From Sindora glabra (Eukaryota > Streptophyta > Magnoliopsida > Fabales > Fabaceae), in NCBI GenBank assembly GCA_020226215.1, contig CM035232.1:62629220-62693219 (forward strand): a stretch of 64,000 bases of DNA, given 5' to 3'. This document shows positions 1-12,600 of this stretch, one piece after another. The position numbers were made by a program, and so were the translations under genes. Every line of letters begins with the position of its first letter. Position 1 is the first letter of the stretch. The notes under the pieces were generated by a model, which saw only the letters and a list, made by a program, of their open reading frames with translations, searched no databases and had not been told where the DNA came from.

Positions 1-688
1 GTGTGTTTATCATGGGCAACCATGTAACTAGAGTCAGTTATGTCTAAATTACAATCCCAAGCATTTTATAAAAGAATTAATCAAGCCCTTAATGTCCTAT
101 CATCATTACATTATTCTGAACAACCCATAACAGAATTTACCCATTATTTTTATTTTGACTGACCAAGTGTAGAACTGTAAGCTAACCAGAAATCTTGTTA
201 TTCTTCTTTTTTTTTTTATAGAAAAAGATACTCTCATAGATAGGGGAAAAAATACAGAAGGATAGGATAATTAATCCTCAAAAATTAATATGCAATTGTT
301 GCCCAGTTCTATGTAAATCGAAGAAGCCCAACCCTCTAAAAGACATTGTTCTTTTGAGAACAAGGCATCAATAAAGCCATAGACAATTTCTTACCATGGT
401 CCCTCCATCTATTAATTTCATAAATCATGATTGTTACCATGCAATGAAAGAGTTCATTAAATTAAAAAAGCTGGGCAATCAATTACCAGTCATGTTTTAA
501 TTTTCTTAGTTCACTACAGTTGTACAGTGAAGGCCTATTCTAAATGTTCACATTTCAAATTTTGTTATTCTTCATATAATTAAATCGAAGATCAAGCAAG
601 CTTTGATGTCCTAAAGAAGATGACCATGTGAAAAGAAACCTACTATTGGATATTCCTACAAGCAATGCAAGTTGGGCCAATTTTTTAC
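1..688 (-). other. RNL intron 17, 5' part
   Basis: The donor is at 687-688 on the minus strand, right after the FFPG codons. No open frame resembling the next expected segment (GIPGSAKS, the P-loop) is visible down to position 1, so this is intron. I see nothing else in it. Confidence 0.75.
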
Positions 689-3600
689 CTGGAAAGAATA
701 CAATCATCCCTTCACTTTTTGGGACAGTATCTTTAACTGAAGGGCTTGATGGTTTCCGCTCTTCCTCAAGATCACCTTCTTCATCATGGCCTTCCTCAAC
801 AATGGCCAAGAAATTTTCAGTGCTAACTAAATTTCCAGCAGAACCAACAAGAGCTTGGTTCTGAGGACTACGTTTTGCAAACTGCTCAAGGAAAGGTTCA
901 GCTTCACCAAGGTATATTGAAGATGAAAGTTGTTTATTTCCGTACTTCCTTCTAATATACACAGCCCTGCATAAAGAGAAAACAATATTCATTGGCTGGA
1001 CCAATCATGTTTGAGAGATTGAGGGAGGTTGGAATCAAAACAGAGTCAAATTTGCATATGGATCATCGAGAAGAATGTTCAAACACTACCATTCATCAAG
1101 CATATTGCTGAGTTCCCTTTGCTTTCCTGCAGAGGTGCCCCATGTTTTCATTTGCCTAAAATGTTGAGAGACGAAAAAAATTGCTCAGGAAACCAGCATG
1201 GCCGATGCTAGCATACAACAGATCATTTGAAATAGTATTATTGTTATTGGAGGAACTAACTATGTCAAACTTCTTCATACTAAGAGTGGCATCGAGCATA
1301 CTTGATGCCAACTAAATACTGCAAAGTATGTCAAACTTCTTCATACTAAGAGTGGCGTCGAGCATACTTGATGCCAACTAAATACTGCATTATGTTCTGG
1401 GAGATTGGATCATAGAATTACAATAATCATGCCAATAAAAAATTTATCACTATGAAAATGGTTGTAGATGAATGAAATCTCCAAAAATTAAATAGATTTA
1501 AAATTAAAAAAAAAATAAGTCTTAGCCTTTTTTCCCCCTAAAAAGGAGATTTACATAATGGCACCTTGTTCTGTATACAAACGTCAACTAACTCAAATCA
1601 ACAGTCCATCTTTCAATATACACAAAGTGAAAAAGGAAAATAAAATTCTATAGATTCAATAGTTAAATGTTACATAGATGAAATCATGAAGCAGCTAAAA
1701 TATACTTGAAAATAAACTATGTAATTAGGGAGCCATGCACCATTCACTTTATCATGAAAATAAAGCAAAACCAGTACTTATACATACCTCAAACTCTATG
1801 AACTAGATTTAAGGTATTATGAATTACAACTTCAAAGAACTTACCTCAGATAGTAAGCCTTGTAAGCACCTGGACCTTCTCTAAACAGAATTGACAACCC
1901 ATTTCGAATCAGAAAGGTTCGCAACTGCATCAGATATTGAAAATAAAAATAAAAATTAGAATAAAGGCATTAAGTGTCAAATATTGGACATAATTACGAC
2001 CATCAAACCAACCCTACAAGTAAGTGAGGAAACAAGACAAAGTTTTAGAAAGTAAATCCCAAGCAATCACGATTCACAAGAACTGACAGAAAACCAACAG
2101 TAAAGTTCTCAAGAAAATAAAACTATGATTGAAAAGTAGAGATGTGGGAATTAGTAATAAAACCTGGAGATGCTTCCAAATAAAAGCAACAGAAAATATT
2201 GAATTTTTCAAGCTCAGTGTTTAGTAGACTGATTTCTTCTTATGGTTAGTTCTGCCATGATGAAGCAGTTCATGATCAAACACATCTTATCACCAATTTT
2301 ATAGTTCTCCAAAAACAAGGAATTGAAGATAGAGATGTAAATGAATTGAACCAAGCCAAACATTAATATATTCAAGCTTGAACTTACTAAAAATAAATGA
2401 GCTCAAACTCAAACTGCACATCATTAAACTTGAATAATTCAAATTCAAGCTCAAACTTGGCTCAAAACTGAGCCCAACTGAGTTTACACAAGATTATTTG
2501 AGTAGTATGTCATTAGCCCCTAATTTCTCATCCAATGAATATGAACCTAAATACGTTTATAAAATTTTACTTGAATAGTTTGTTATTTCGCCTACATATG
2601 AACACAAAATCTTATCTTTCATAAATAAACTAAACAACAAGTTTTTTTTATCTCATTTTACTCTTATATATATATATATTTGCAACCATCAAATTTATTA
2701 GAAGTATCTACACAATCATTACAGTTAGAATTAGGCTATATATTAGGAAATTATCTTAGATCGATTTTGATTGAATCTAGGTCATATTATGATTGATTCT
2801 AGGTTATATTGGACCTTAGGGCTTGCTTTTCTTGCGCCTAGTGTCAACATATTAGAATCTTTATGTTTCTTAAAAGCTCTATATAAATAAAACATTAGGA
2901 TTAAGTCTTTTACTGTATTCACTGCTTCTCCCTTTCCTCCGAACCCTAATTATTTTTCTCAACTTGGTATCGAGCAATATCATCAACCTTGAGGCTTTCT
3001 GGGTTATATCACTTTCAGCACAGCTCCCTTCTCATATCGCTGCATTTTGAATATTCGACCATGCACTATTTGTTCTAGGATCTCTATGCGATTATTGCAT
3101 TCATAAACTTCCTGCATTCTTCACCATCAGCAGCGTCCAAAAACCCCAGCCCTCATTGCACTATTCCAGCATATTAACGCACAACATCACTGTTTGTTCC
3201 AATTCAAGGAACGTTTGCATGCTTTTTACAAAGCCACTTCCAGATTTAGCTTCCCTGGCAAATTTCCAGCCTATCCCGCTGGCACAAAATGCAGTTGTTC
3301 CAGAAGTGCATTAAGTCCAAGTGCCACTTGCTCCAATGATGCGGGATGTCCACATGCTGCCTCCGTGAAGCGTGTAAGCCACACGCCCTATCACACTGAG
3401 GCCATCGCCACTTGTTAAGTCATCCTGTCACATCATTCATTTGTTGCAGTGAATTCCTCTTTTTTTGCCCTGTATTGATAAGAGGGCAAAAAAATATTCC
3501 TCCTTTTTGCCTTTGATGGATAAGAGTATCAAGAGTTTTTTGCAATTCTTCTAAGCTTTCTCTCCATCAACAGCGCCCAAAAATGGCCCATTTACAACCT

Positions 3601-6600
3601 TGTCTTTTGCACAACAAACTTGCTATGTGCTTCAATTCACAGATCATCTTCGAGTTTTTGGAAAAACTACCTCTAGATTCAGCTTAGCCAATGGTCATCC
3701 TAGTAGCACTTCTCTTTTGCACTGAAAATCGTTCTAGGAGCACTATGTGCTGATATTTATTACAACAGCATTTCTTTTGGGGTCAATGGTCATTTTGCCA
3801 ACATGCACCGATGGATATTTAGCTAGCACTCCTTTTTTACGCCAACAATCATTTTGGTAGCACTTTGTGCCAATGTTTATTCTGATGACACTTCTTTTTG
3901 TGCCAAATGTTCTGGTAGCACTTTGCACCTATGTTTATTTTGGTTGCACTTCTTTTTTGCACCAATGATTGTTTTGGCAGCACTTTTGCACCAATGATCA
4001 TTCCAGCAGCCATGTGATCACTTTGCATTCAAGGGGACTTGTTGGCATGCTGTGTTCATTGCAATCCATTCGTATAGTTTGAAGATTATTGAAGTTCTCT
4101 TTATTATGTTTTATTGCGTTTTATATTTTAGGAGTTTCGAAGCTTAAGCTTGAGGACAAGTGTTAGAATTATATTATACATCAGGAAATTATCTTATATT
4201 GATTATGATTGATTCTAGGTAAATCTATGATTGATTTTAGGATATATTATGAGCTCAAGGCTTGCTTGTCTTGCACCTAATATTAAGGGTAGTAGAGTTT
4301 TTATATTTCTTAGGAGCTCTACATGAATAGAGCATTAAGGTTAAGTCTTTTATTGTAATTAACCAATATATCATTCAATAATATAGTCAAAGTTTTCTCT
4401 TCAATTCTCTCTAGCCTCACTACTACTTTATTTCTAAAGCCTAATCATTTTTCTTAATAGTTACACAATACTAACAATTACACTTAGTAAAAAGTAACTT
4501 ATACTAGAAAGCTAATTATTTCAACCAAAGCATCATACTTCTTCGTACATCCATTCTCAACAATTACTAATGTGAATGAATTCTTTCATGTATTATTTAT
4601 ATATAATATAGAAGCAGAGTAACATGAAACTCAAGCTCAATTCATATTAATTAATCACATCTTGTTTAAGCTTAGCTCATCTACCGTCGAACTCAAATCA
4701 AACTTTTTGCAAGTCAATCTCAAACAACAAGCAAATAACTTGACTCATTTGCTCCCCCAATTGAATATTTTAATTAGGTCATGAATGTCTTTGGTGAGAA
4801 AGATGATGGAAAAAGTAGGCTCTTACTTGACGACATCATCATTGTAAAATGAGGAAGACATTGTTAAGACTATGTACATTTATTAGGAAAATTATTCTAG
4901 ATCATTTTAGGTTAATTTGTAGCTTGATATATTGACTATTTTTCTTTTCTAACTTGATTAAGAATAGAACTAATATCTTTAGTTGATTGTATCTTTTTTG
5001 TATATAAGTAGACTCCCTGGTTGAAGCTATTGCTCAAGCCATCCATTGAATCCAAGTTGGTATCAAAGCCCTCTTCGGAGGGTCTCCCTTTTCTTTTTGT
5101 TTTTCCTTTGCTGCTGCAAATCGCCGCCTTCTCTTTTACTGCAGAATCTTCTTCATTGCTGCACATTAGAACTTCCCAAATAAAACCAAATTGCCCTTTG
5201 ATTTGAATCCCAAACAGAACCAAATCAGACCCAAACATCTTCCATCCTACGAACAGCCTTTTCACAGTTCTGCATCAGCAAACAGCTTTTCAAATGTACA
5301 CCCAAGGTTGTCAGAATTGTGATCCTACCTAGAATCGGAAAGAAGAGCTGGGATTGTAAATCGTAAGATCGTAACGGGATCGTAAAATCCTACTTCAAAA
5401 TTTTTTTATATATATTATATATATCTTATAAATTTTTTTATAGAAGAAATAATTTCAAAATACTTAAATATGCAAAAGTCAATACATATTCTCATAAATA
5501 TAGAAATGATGATAATTTATTAAATAGTAAACAATAAATTTCAAACAAATTTCAATTTTTCTAATGAGTAATTCCCTTTTAAAGAAAGAAATTAAATACA
5601 ATTAAAAGTTATTTTATTTTATTTTAAGAATTCTAATTACCAATTACTTAAAATATAGTTTTCAAATTATTAAAAGTTCATAAAATAGTTATATTTACTA
5701 ATTATTAATTAAAAATAATATTATTTTTTTGGTGAAGTTACCCTTTTGTTTCTTGTTCAAAGCAGAACCATTACGTACAACAAAGTCAAAAGGTCAAAAT
5801 CTCTGGCAGCTTCTTAATTTATTTCATTTATAAACATCAAAATCAAGAGAAAAATAAAATTATTTATTCTACAAAAATTGACAAATGCACAGCACCACCC
5901 TCGCTATTTGCCATTGCTCACACTCAAGTCTCAACTAGCTTCAGCACTGTTGCAGCGATGCTTTGCGCCTTCGCCTCAATGGGTTGCTGTCGACTTCGTC
6001 GGAATGTGCTAATGCTAAAGAAGAGATAAATAGAAGGTTGCACAAATGGGTACTGCAGTAGCAGCAAGGAGAAGGAAGCAGAGGTTTATGATTTAATGGG
6101 AGCTCGATGAAACAGAGTAAATTAAGAATTAGAAATTTCATTTGGGTTTTCATCTTTTTTTCAAGCAAAAACCGTCAAAAAATAAAGATTGGCCCAGCAT
6201 GTGAAAGTTCACCAACCCATTATGTTCATCTCTCTGCCAACGTGAATCGAAAAAAATCGGTAGGATACTACTGATTCCATCGATTCCACTGATTCAACAT
6301 GCCAAGCTCACCGATTCCATGGTAGAGCGAGGCAAGCAGCGAGGCGGCACGAAATGAGGAGCTGAACTCGTAGAATCGTGCGATTGTACGAGTTATCTCG
6401 CGATTCTAACAACCTTGTGTAAACCACATCTTCATGATTCATCTGTGTACTACGATTCACGAAGCATACATGCAATTTTTCAAAAACCACTGCCAAAGTC
6501 TGCTTCGCCGGTGAATTTCTAGCTGCCCTCACTGGTGCATGACATCCACATGCCATTTCTCCAGATGCATGTGAAGCCCATGCACCACCACTACACCAGT

Positions 6601-9600
6601 GCAAGCTACATACACTGCCTCTCCTGGTTTGCACTGCCTTAGTAGGTCCTTCTGTTACCTTTGTTCATCCATTGTTTCTCTTTTAACCTATACAACGTTA
6701 TAGGTTTTCAAGAGTTTCTTTTAATAATTCATTGCTGTTGGTTCTAGAATGTGTTTGAAGTATCAAAAAAAAAAAAACCTTCTTCCCTCAGTATTAGCAC
6801 TAGATCGTCACTAGCCTCGATCCAAAGTATCAAGAATTTCTTCAATCATTATTTATTCAATACAAACAAGGGAGGAATATGGCATTTATAGCTCACACCA
6901 ATAATTCTTCAACCTATTTATCTCATTCTACATCCTTGGGACCCTCAGTCCTTGATTCCAAGGCTTTTAATCACAAATTTGATAACAAATCTTAGTTTAC
7001 TTATTTCAATAGCACTAGTGTATCTCTTACTACTATTACTTTAGATAATGGATCCAAAACTCTTACCCAAGGTATTGGTCAAGTAAATCACCTTCCTTCC
7101 TTATCATTACAATCAATTTTTTATATTCTTGATTGCTTACTTAATTCAATATCTGTTAGCCAACTTACATGTACTCTCAACTTTCCATAACTTCTCCAAA
7201 TTCCTTTCTGATATAGAGATGAAGTATGAGACAAGGATGATGATTGCCACTAGATATAAATCACAGGAACTTTATTATATCCAACCAACTTCTCAAATAA
7301 TTTGTGCTACTGCTAAATCTCCTAAATTGTTTCACTACCATTGGAGTCATCCTAGTATCGGAAAGCTTTCTAGAATAGTTCCTAATCTTTCAACATTAGA
7401 CCTCACAAATCTTTAGAGTGTGACTTCCATCAACTTGGTAAGCATGTACGCAACTCACCCTTGTAGAACCCAAAATAGAGCCAAGTCATTGTTTTTTGTC
7501 ATTCATTATGATGTTTAGGGTCCAAGTCATGTTACTTCAACTTCTGATTTTTTATATTTTGTTATATTTATTGATAGTTATTCTCAATGCACTTGACTAT
7601 ATTTAATGAAAGATTATTCCAAGTTATTTTTAAATTTTAGGTCCTTTTGCTTTGAAATACACAATCAATTTAGTTTAAAAATTTGCATACTTCGGAGTGA
7701 AATGCCGAAGAATTTTTTTTTTTTGCATCTTTTTCTTCTTTCATGTCCTTCAAAGGCATTCTCTATCAATTTACATGTCCACACACAAGTCAACAAAATA
7801 GCATTACTAAAAGAAGAAATCAACAATTAATTGAAGTTGCATGAACTCTTTTATTGCATACAAATTTTGGGCAAATGCTATTCGTAATACATGTTATTTA
7901 ATTAATCAGATGTTTTCTTCTACTTTGAATAATTAAGTTCCTCACTCTTTGATTCTTTCAAAAGAATATACTCCTAAACTTCCTTTTTGTGAGTTTGGAT
8001 GTACTTATTTTGTTCATAATCTCTTCACAAGAAGAGATAAATTGTCTCCTAAATCCATTAAATGCATTTTTTTAGGGTATTTGAAATTGCAAAAGGGCTA
8101 CTAAACCAACCTTACATAAATTTTTTGCTTTTGCTAATATCACATTCTTTTAAGTCTTCTCCCTTTTTTCCTTTTCCCTTCCACAAAATCCACCTTAGTA
8201 CCTAAGGTTTTACCTATTTCTTTTTAAGATCCTACACTTACATCTTCATCTCCACAAGACAAGACACTAATTACTTAACAACGATGACCTCATCCTCATC
8301 AAGTTGCTCAAACTTCAAGATCAGCCCAAATTACTAGAGAAGATCCCACAAACTCATCTCCTGATCCAACATCATCTCAAAAATCCGATCCATCAGAAGT
8401 TCTAACAACCTTATTATTGCACCTTGAAAAGATAATAGTTCTACTCGAAATCCATATCCTATTGATAATTTTTGAAGTTACCATCACAAGTCTACATCTC
8501 ACTATACTTTTGATTTCTACCTTGTCATCTATTTACATTCCCAAAATTATGCAAAAAATTCCCTCTCATCCACAATGCTTTCAAGCAATGTTGGATGAGA
8601 TGATAGCATTACACCGCAGTGATAATTAGGATATGATGCCTTTACTTACTAGCAAATCTGTAGTTTTATATCGTTTGGTATTTACTATTAAAGTTAGTTC
8701 TAACAAGAAGATGAACCGGTTGAAAGCTCAACTAGTAATAAGGGGTCATACTCGGATCTTTAGTTTGGATTATAAGGATACATTCTCACCCTCTATAAAA
8801 ATTGCTTCAGTTTGTCTTTCTCTATCTGGCTCCCATTCATCACTGACCTTTGCCCCAGCTCGACATAAAAAATGCATTCTTGCATGTTAATCTTGAGGAA
8901 GAAGTTGATATGGAGCAATAGAAGGATTTATTGCTTAGGGAAAGACTCATCTAGCATGTAAATTGTAGAAATCTTTCTATATCCTTAAACAATCTCCACG
9001 AACTTGGTTTGAGAGATCCAATAAAGTTGCTCGAGATTTTGGCATGTAGCAAATTGAAATTAATCACTCTATTTTTCATTGCTCTTTTATTTCTAGCTGC
9101 ATATATCTAATTGTTTATGTTAATGGCAAAATAATCGTAGAAGATGATCAAAAGGGTATTGACCAGCTCAAATAATGTTTGTCTCGTTACTTCTGGAGTA
9201 AGGAGCTCGGGAAGCTCCAATACTTACCATAGAGGTATTACAATCTAAGTGATATACTAAGTAAAATAGGTATGATGGAGTCTACACCGATTGACATACC
9301 TATGGATCCAAATGTAAGACTTTTACCAAATGAGGGGGAGCCTTTTGCCGAGCCAAAAAGATATCATAAACTTATTGGAAAGTTAAATTATCTCAAAATT
9401 ACTTAACCTAATATTTTCTTTGCAATTTTGCTCAAATGTAGTGAGTCAATCCCTCAACTCACCTATTGAAATTCATCGATTCTTGGATACATTAAGGAAA
9501 ATCTAGGAAAAAGGACTATTATGTGAAGATTGAAACCACACTCAAATTATTGGATATTCTAATGCTGACTAGGCCAAATTGCCAAGTGATTGACAATCCA

Positions 9601-12600
9601 CTTCTAGATATCGTGTTCTCATTTAAGGAAATCTCATTTCATAAAAAAATAAAAACCAAAACATGATGGCAAGACCAACTGCAGTGTAAGTGTATTGAAC
9701 TATGGCATTAGCCACATGTGAACTCATATGGTTGAAACAATTATTACAAAAACTCAAATTATATGAATCAAGTCTTATGAAAATTATATATGATAATCAA
9801 GTTACATTGCACATTGCCTCAAACCCAATCTTTCATAAGAGAACTAAGCATGTTGAACTCCACTTCCATTTCATCTGAGAGAAGAAAACTTCAAAAGAGA
9901 TCTAACACTATCTTCGTGAATTCACATGATCAACTAGCTGATGTTTTTGCCAAGTCTCACCAAGGATCAAGAATTGATTATATATGTAACAAGTTGGGTG
10001 CATTTGATATATATGATCCAACATGAGGGGGGAGTGTTAAGATTATATACATATTGGAAATTATTCCAGATTATTTTAGGTTGATTTTTAGTTTAATAGA
10101 TTGATTATTTTTTCTTTCTAGCTTGATTAGGATCAAAATTAGTATCTTATATATATAAATAGACTCCCTGATTGAAGCTATTGCTCAAGCCATTCATTGA
10201 ATACAAGTGACATAAATATTAATTGGCGGTAACAGGGGAAAAATTTTTAACAAAAAAAAAATCTATATTGTTGGAGCTTGATAAGCTCTCACTATAGAAG
10301 AACAAGAGGAAAATGATATGTTGCCGCCTAATAAACTTAAACTTTTACAAGAAAATGGAATAAATATAGTCTCAAACCGTACTAAAAGCAAAACAAACAT
10401 ACTCTGCTCACAGGCATATATATATACAAGACCACCATATAACCTTGTAAAGGCAAATCCTTAAGAGACTATAGGAGGATATGTACCTTGTATGTAAGAA
10501 ATTTCAGCTTGACCATTAAATTTGCATCCTCATCAGCAAGGTCATCTACTCCAGAGCTGCCACTTTCCATTTCAACCATACTGTCGTTATTCTTGGAGAT
10601 TTCAGCAACTCTCTCCTTGTTTGCCTTGAATAAATTGATGTCAACAAAAAATCCTGGAAAAATACTGAGATGAGAAACTTTTCAACACAATGCATGATTT
10701 TGTCAGAGATGATCAGCTTTATATTGTGCTTCTTACAGGCCCATATTTTGTTGAGTCCCAGAGCACAGAGGCCCAAATATCAATTTCAACAGTAGTTAAC
10801 AGCGAAGCAATACTTAACATACACTATGTCCACATAATTGCTTGGAATTGAAAATTAAATCAAATGTTGAAGCATAGTTTGAAGTAAAAAGTTTCAATTT
10901 ACAAGATCCTTAAAAACTATTGATGGAAGAAGTCAGTCATATTGATATTCTTCTGTTTCAGCTTGCAAAGGCATATTATATACACTTACTCGCAAACATA
11001 AATTTCAAAGGAACTTCCTATACATTTCTAAGACCTGATATAAAGGAGGGTGGAAGCAAGAAAGAGCTCGACACACGTTGATCAGTTTATTGACAACTGT
11101 AAAAAATTATTTCCTAATTGAACAAGTGATTTCCACTGAAAATTTATGTCCAATTAACTGGCAAGAGGTTCAACTTGTCATAGAATATTTTTGAATCCAA
11201 TAGTGTAAACCTATATGTGGACCTCATAGCAAGAACAGCTGCCTATAGAGAACAACAAAATCAACACCTCAATTTTCACAACAAATGAATTAGATGCTAT
11301 AAGAGATAGGAAAATAATTATCACCTCGATACAGTGGCCACAATCCTGGTCTATGCCTGAAATCGTCAAACATTCATTTACTCAGTTACAATACATCTGT
11401 GTGTAGAGGAAAAAAAAATAGGCAAGAAGAAAATCAGATTCAAAGAAGACCTCATCTCTTTCTGGTATCTTCTAAAAGCAGAATCACTGTGAACATGAAT
11501 GACCATTCTATAGAAAAGGTTGTCACTTGATACAGAGCCAACTTTATGGAAATTATGGTAACATTTGAATGCTGTAGGGTATCGCTTTTCCCTCATCAAC
11601 CGAATGACTTCCTAAATCATTTCAAAAGAAAGCAGTCATCATGAAAGGAAACAAAATACATTATTGCTTTTAATTGGAAAGTGCCATCATAAAATCTAGA
11701 GGCGAGTCCAATGATTTGGGATTTTAAAGATTATTTCATCCATATTGATACACATAATAGTCATTGGAGAATATGTAGAATGAAGACTTGACAACAGATC
11801 ATCAGTCATACTGCATTGTGCAGAATTAGAAATTGAAATATTCTAAACTAACCTGCAATTTTTTAGTTGAATAGTCTGCAGGATGGGATTGTAAAAACTT
11901 TGCAAGAACAGATCTGTCTGCATTTCTTGAATGAGAATCAGTAGTATCAGTCCCGAACCAGTCTGAGTAATCAGGACAAAAGGAACTGCCAACACTACTA
12001 AGAAGTGCTTTTATTTGCTGTAGAAGCATTCCGAACACAAACAAAATCACATAAATACTTTATGAGCAGCCTTAATAAAAGCAATAATATGATTCCTAAT
12101 AGAGCCAAAACAGTTTATGCTGTACCTGTTTTTCATCAGACCTATGTGCAGCACAAATATCCCGCAGGGTTGGTCCCAAATCATGGCCAACTGAAGTAAA
12201 AAAAAGAAATGTCAGATACTATTCTCAACTGCAACCTGGAACTCGGATTTTAACTAACATTTATGAGGATTTCGAAGAAGGCGAAGGGAAATCCATTATA
12301 ACATTGACTAAATGCTCTTGAACTTAATCTGGTTTTCAGGCAAGCTAAACTTTGTTTCCGTGATAAAAGATTTGGCATATCCAATCACTAAAGAACAAGA
12401 AATACCAAGGAATTCAACTAAATTGATCAAACAGAACTGACGCAATATAACAAAGAACAATAACCATACTTTAATGAGGATCAAGATATTAGATTTGGAA
12501 GAAGGGGAAAGGAAATCCATTGTCACATCAAATGCTTTTGAACTTATCTGGTTTTTAATAAAGAACAAGAAATATCCAATCAATAAAGAATAATGAGATT

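Larger units (their letters stand above)
2336..4755. mobile_element. Dispersed repeat family A, copy 1 (split by an LTR element)
   Basis: The segments 2336-2723 and 4461-4755 together match the segment at about 15484-16730 in another intron of the same gene. Shared text includes repeated gctcaa/cttgaa words and the blocks around 2700 and 4470. The ends carry roughly inverted aaatga/tcattt words, so this is probably an old TIR (hAT-like) non-autonomous element. It has no coding capacity. The middle is occupied by the LTR element at 2724-4460. Confidence 0.6.
4862..10208 (+). mobile_element. Dead Ty1/Copia retrotransposon in RNL intron 14
   Basis: The LTRs are 4862-5057 (196 bp) and 10035-10208 (174 bp). 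The target duplication gacat flanks them at 4857-4861 and 10209-10213. A tRNA-iMet-type primer-binding site, tggtatcaaagcc, follows the left LTR at 5058, and a purine tract (gaggggggag) precedes the right LTR. Domains appear in Copia order but broken by stops and frameshifts: protease-like ~6935-7130, GAG-pre-integrase ~7330-7440, integrase ~7460-8120, reverse transcriptase ~8590-9420, RNase H ~9700-10020. I see no recognisable gag. It is inserted antisense to the tRNA ligase gene. Confidence 0.88.

Noticed and set aside
3194..3418. 74-codon open frame
   Set aside because: It lies in the non-coding interior of the small LTR element and has no gag-like or other family features.
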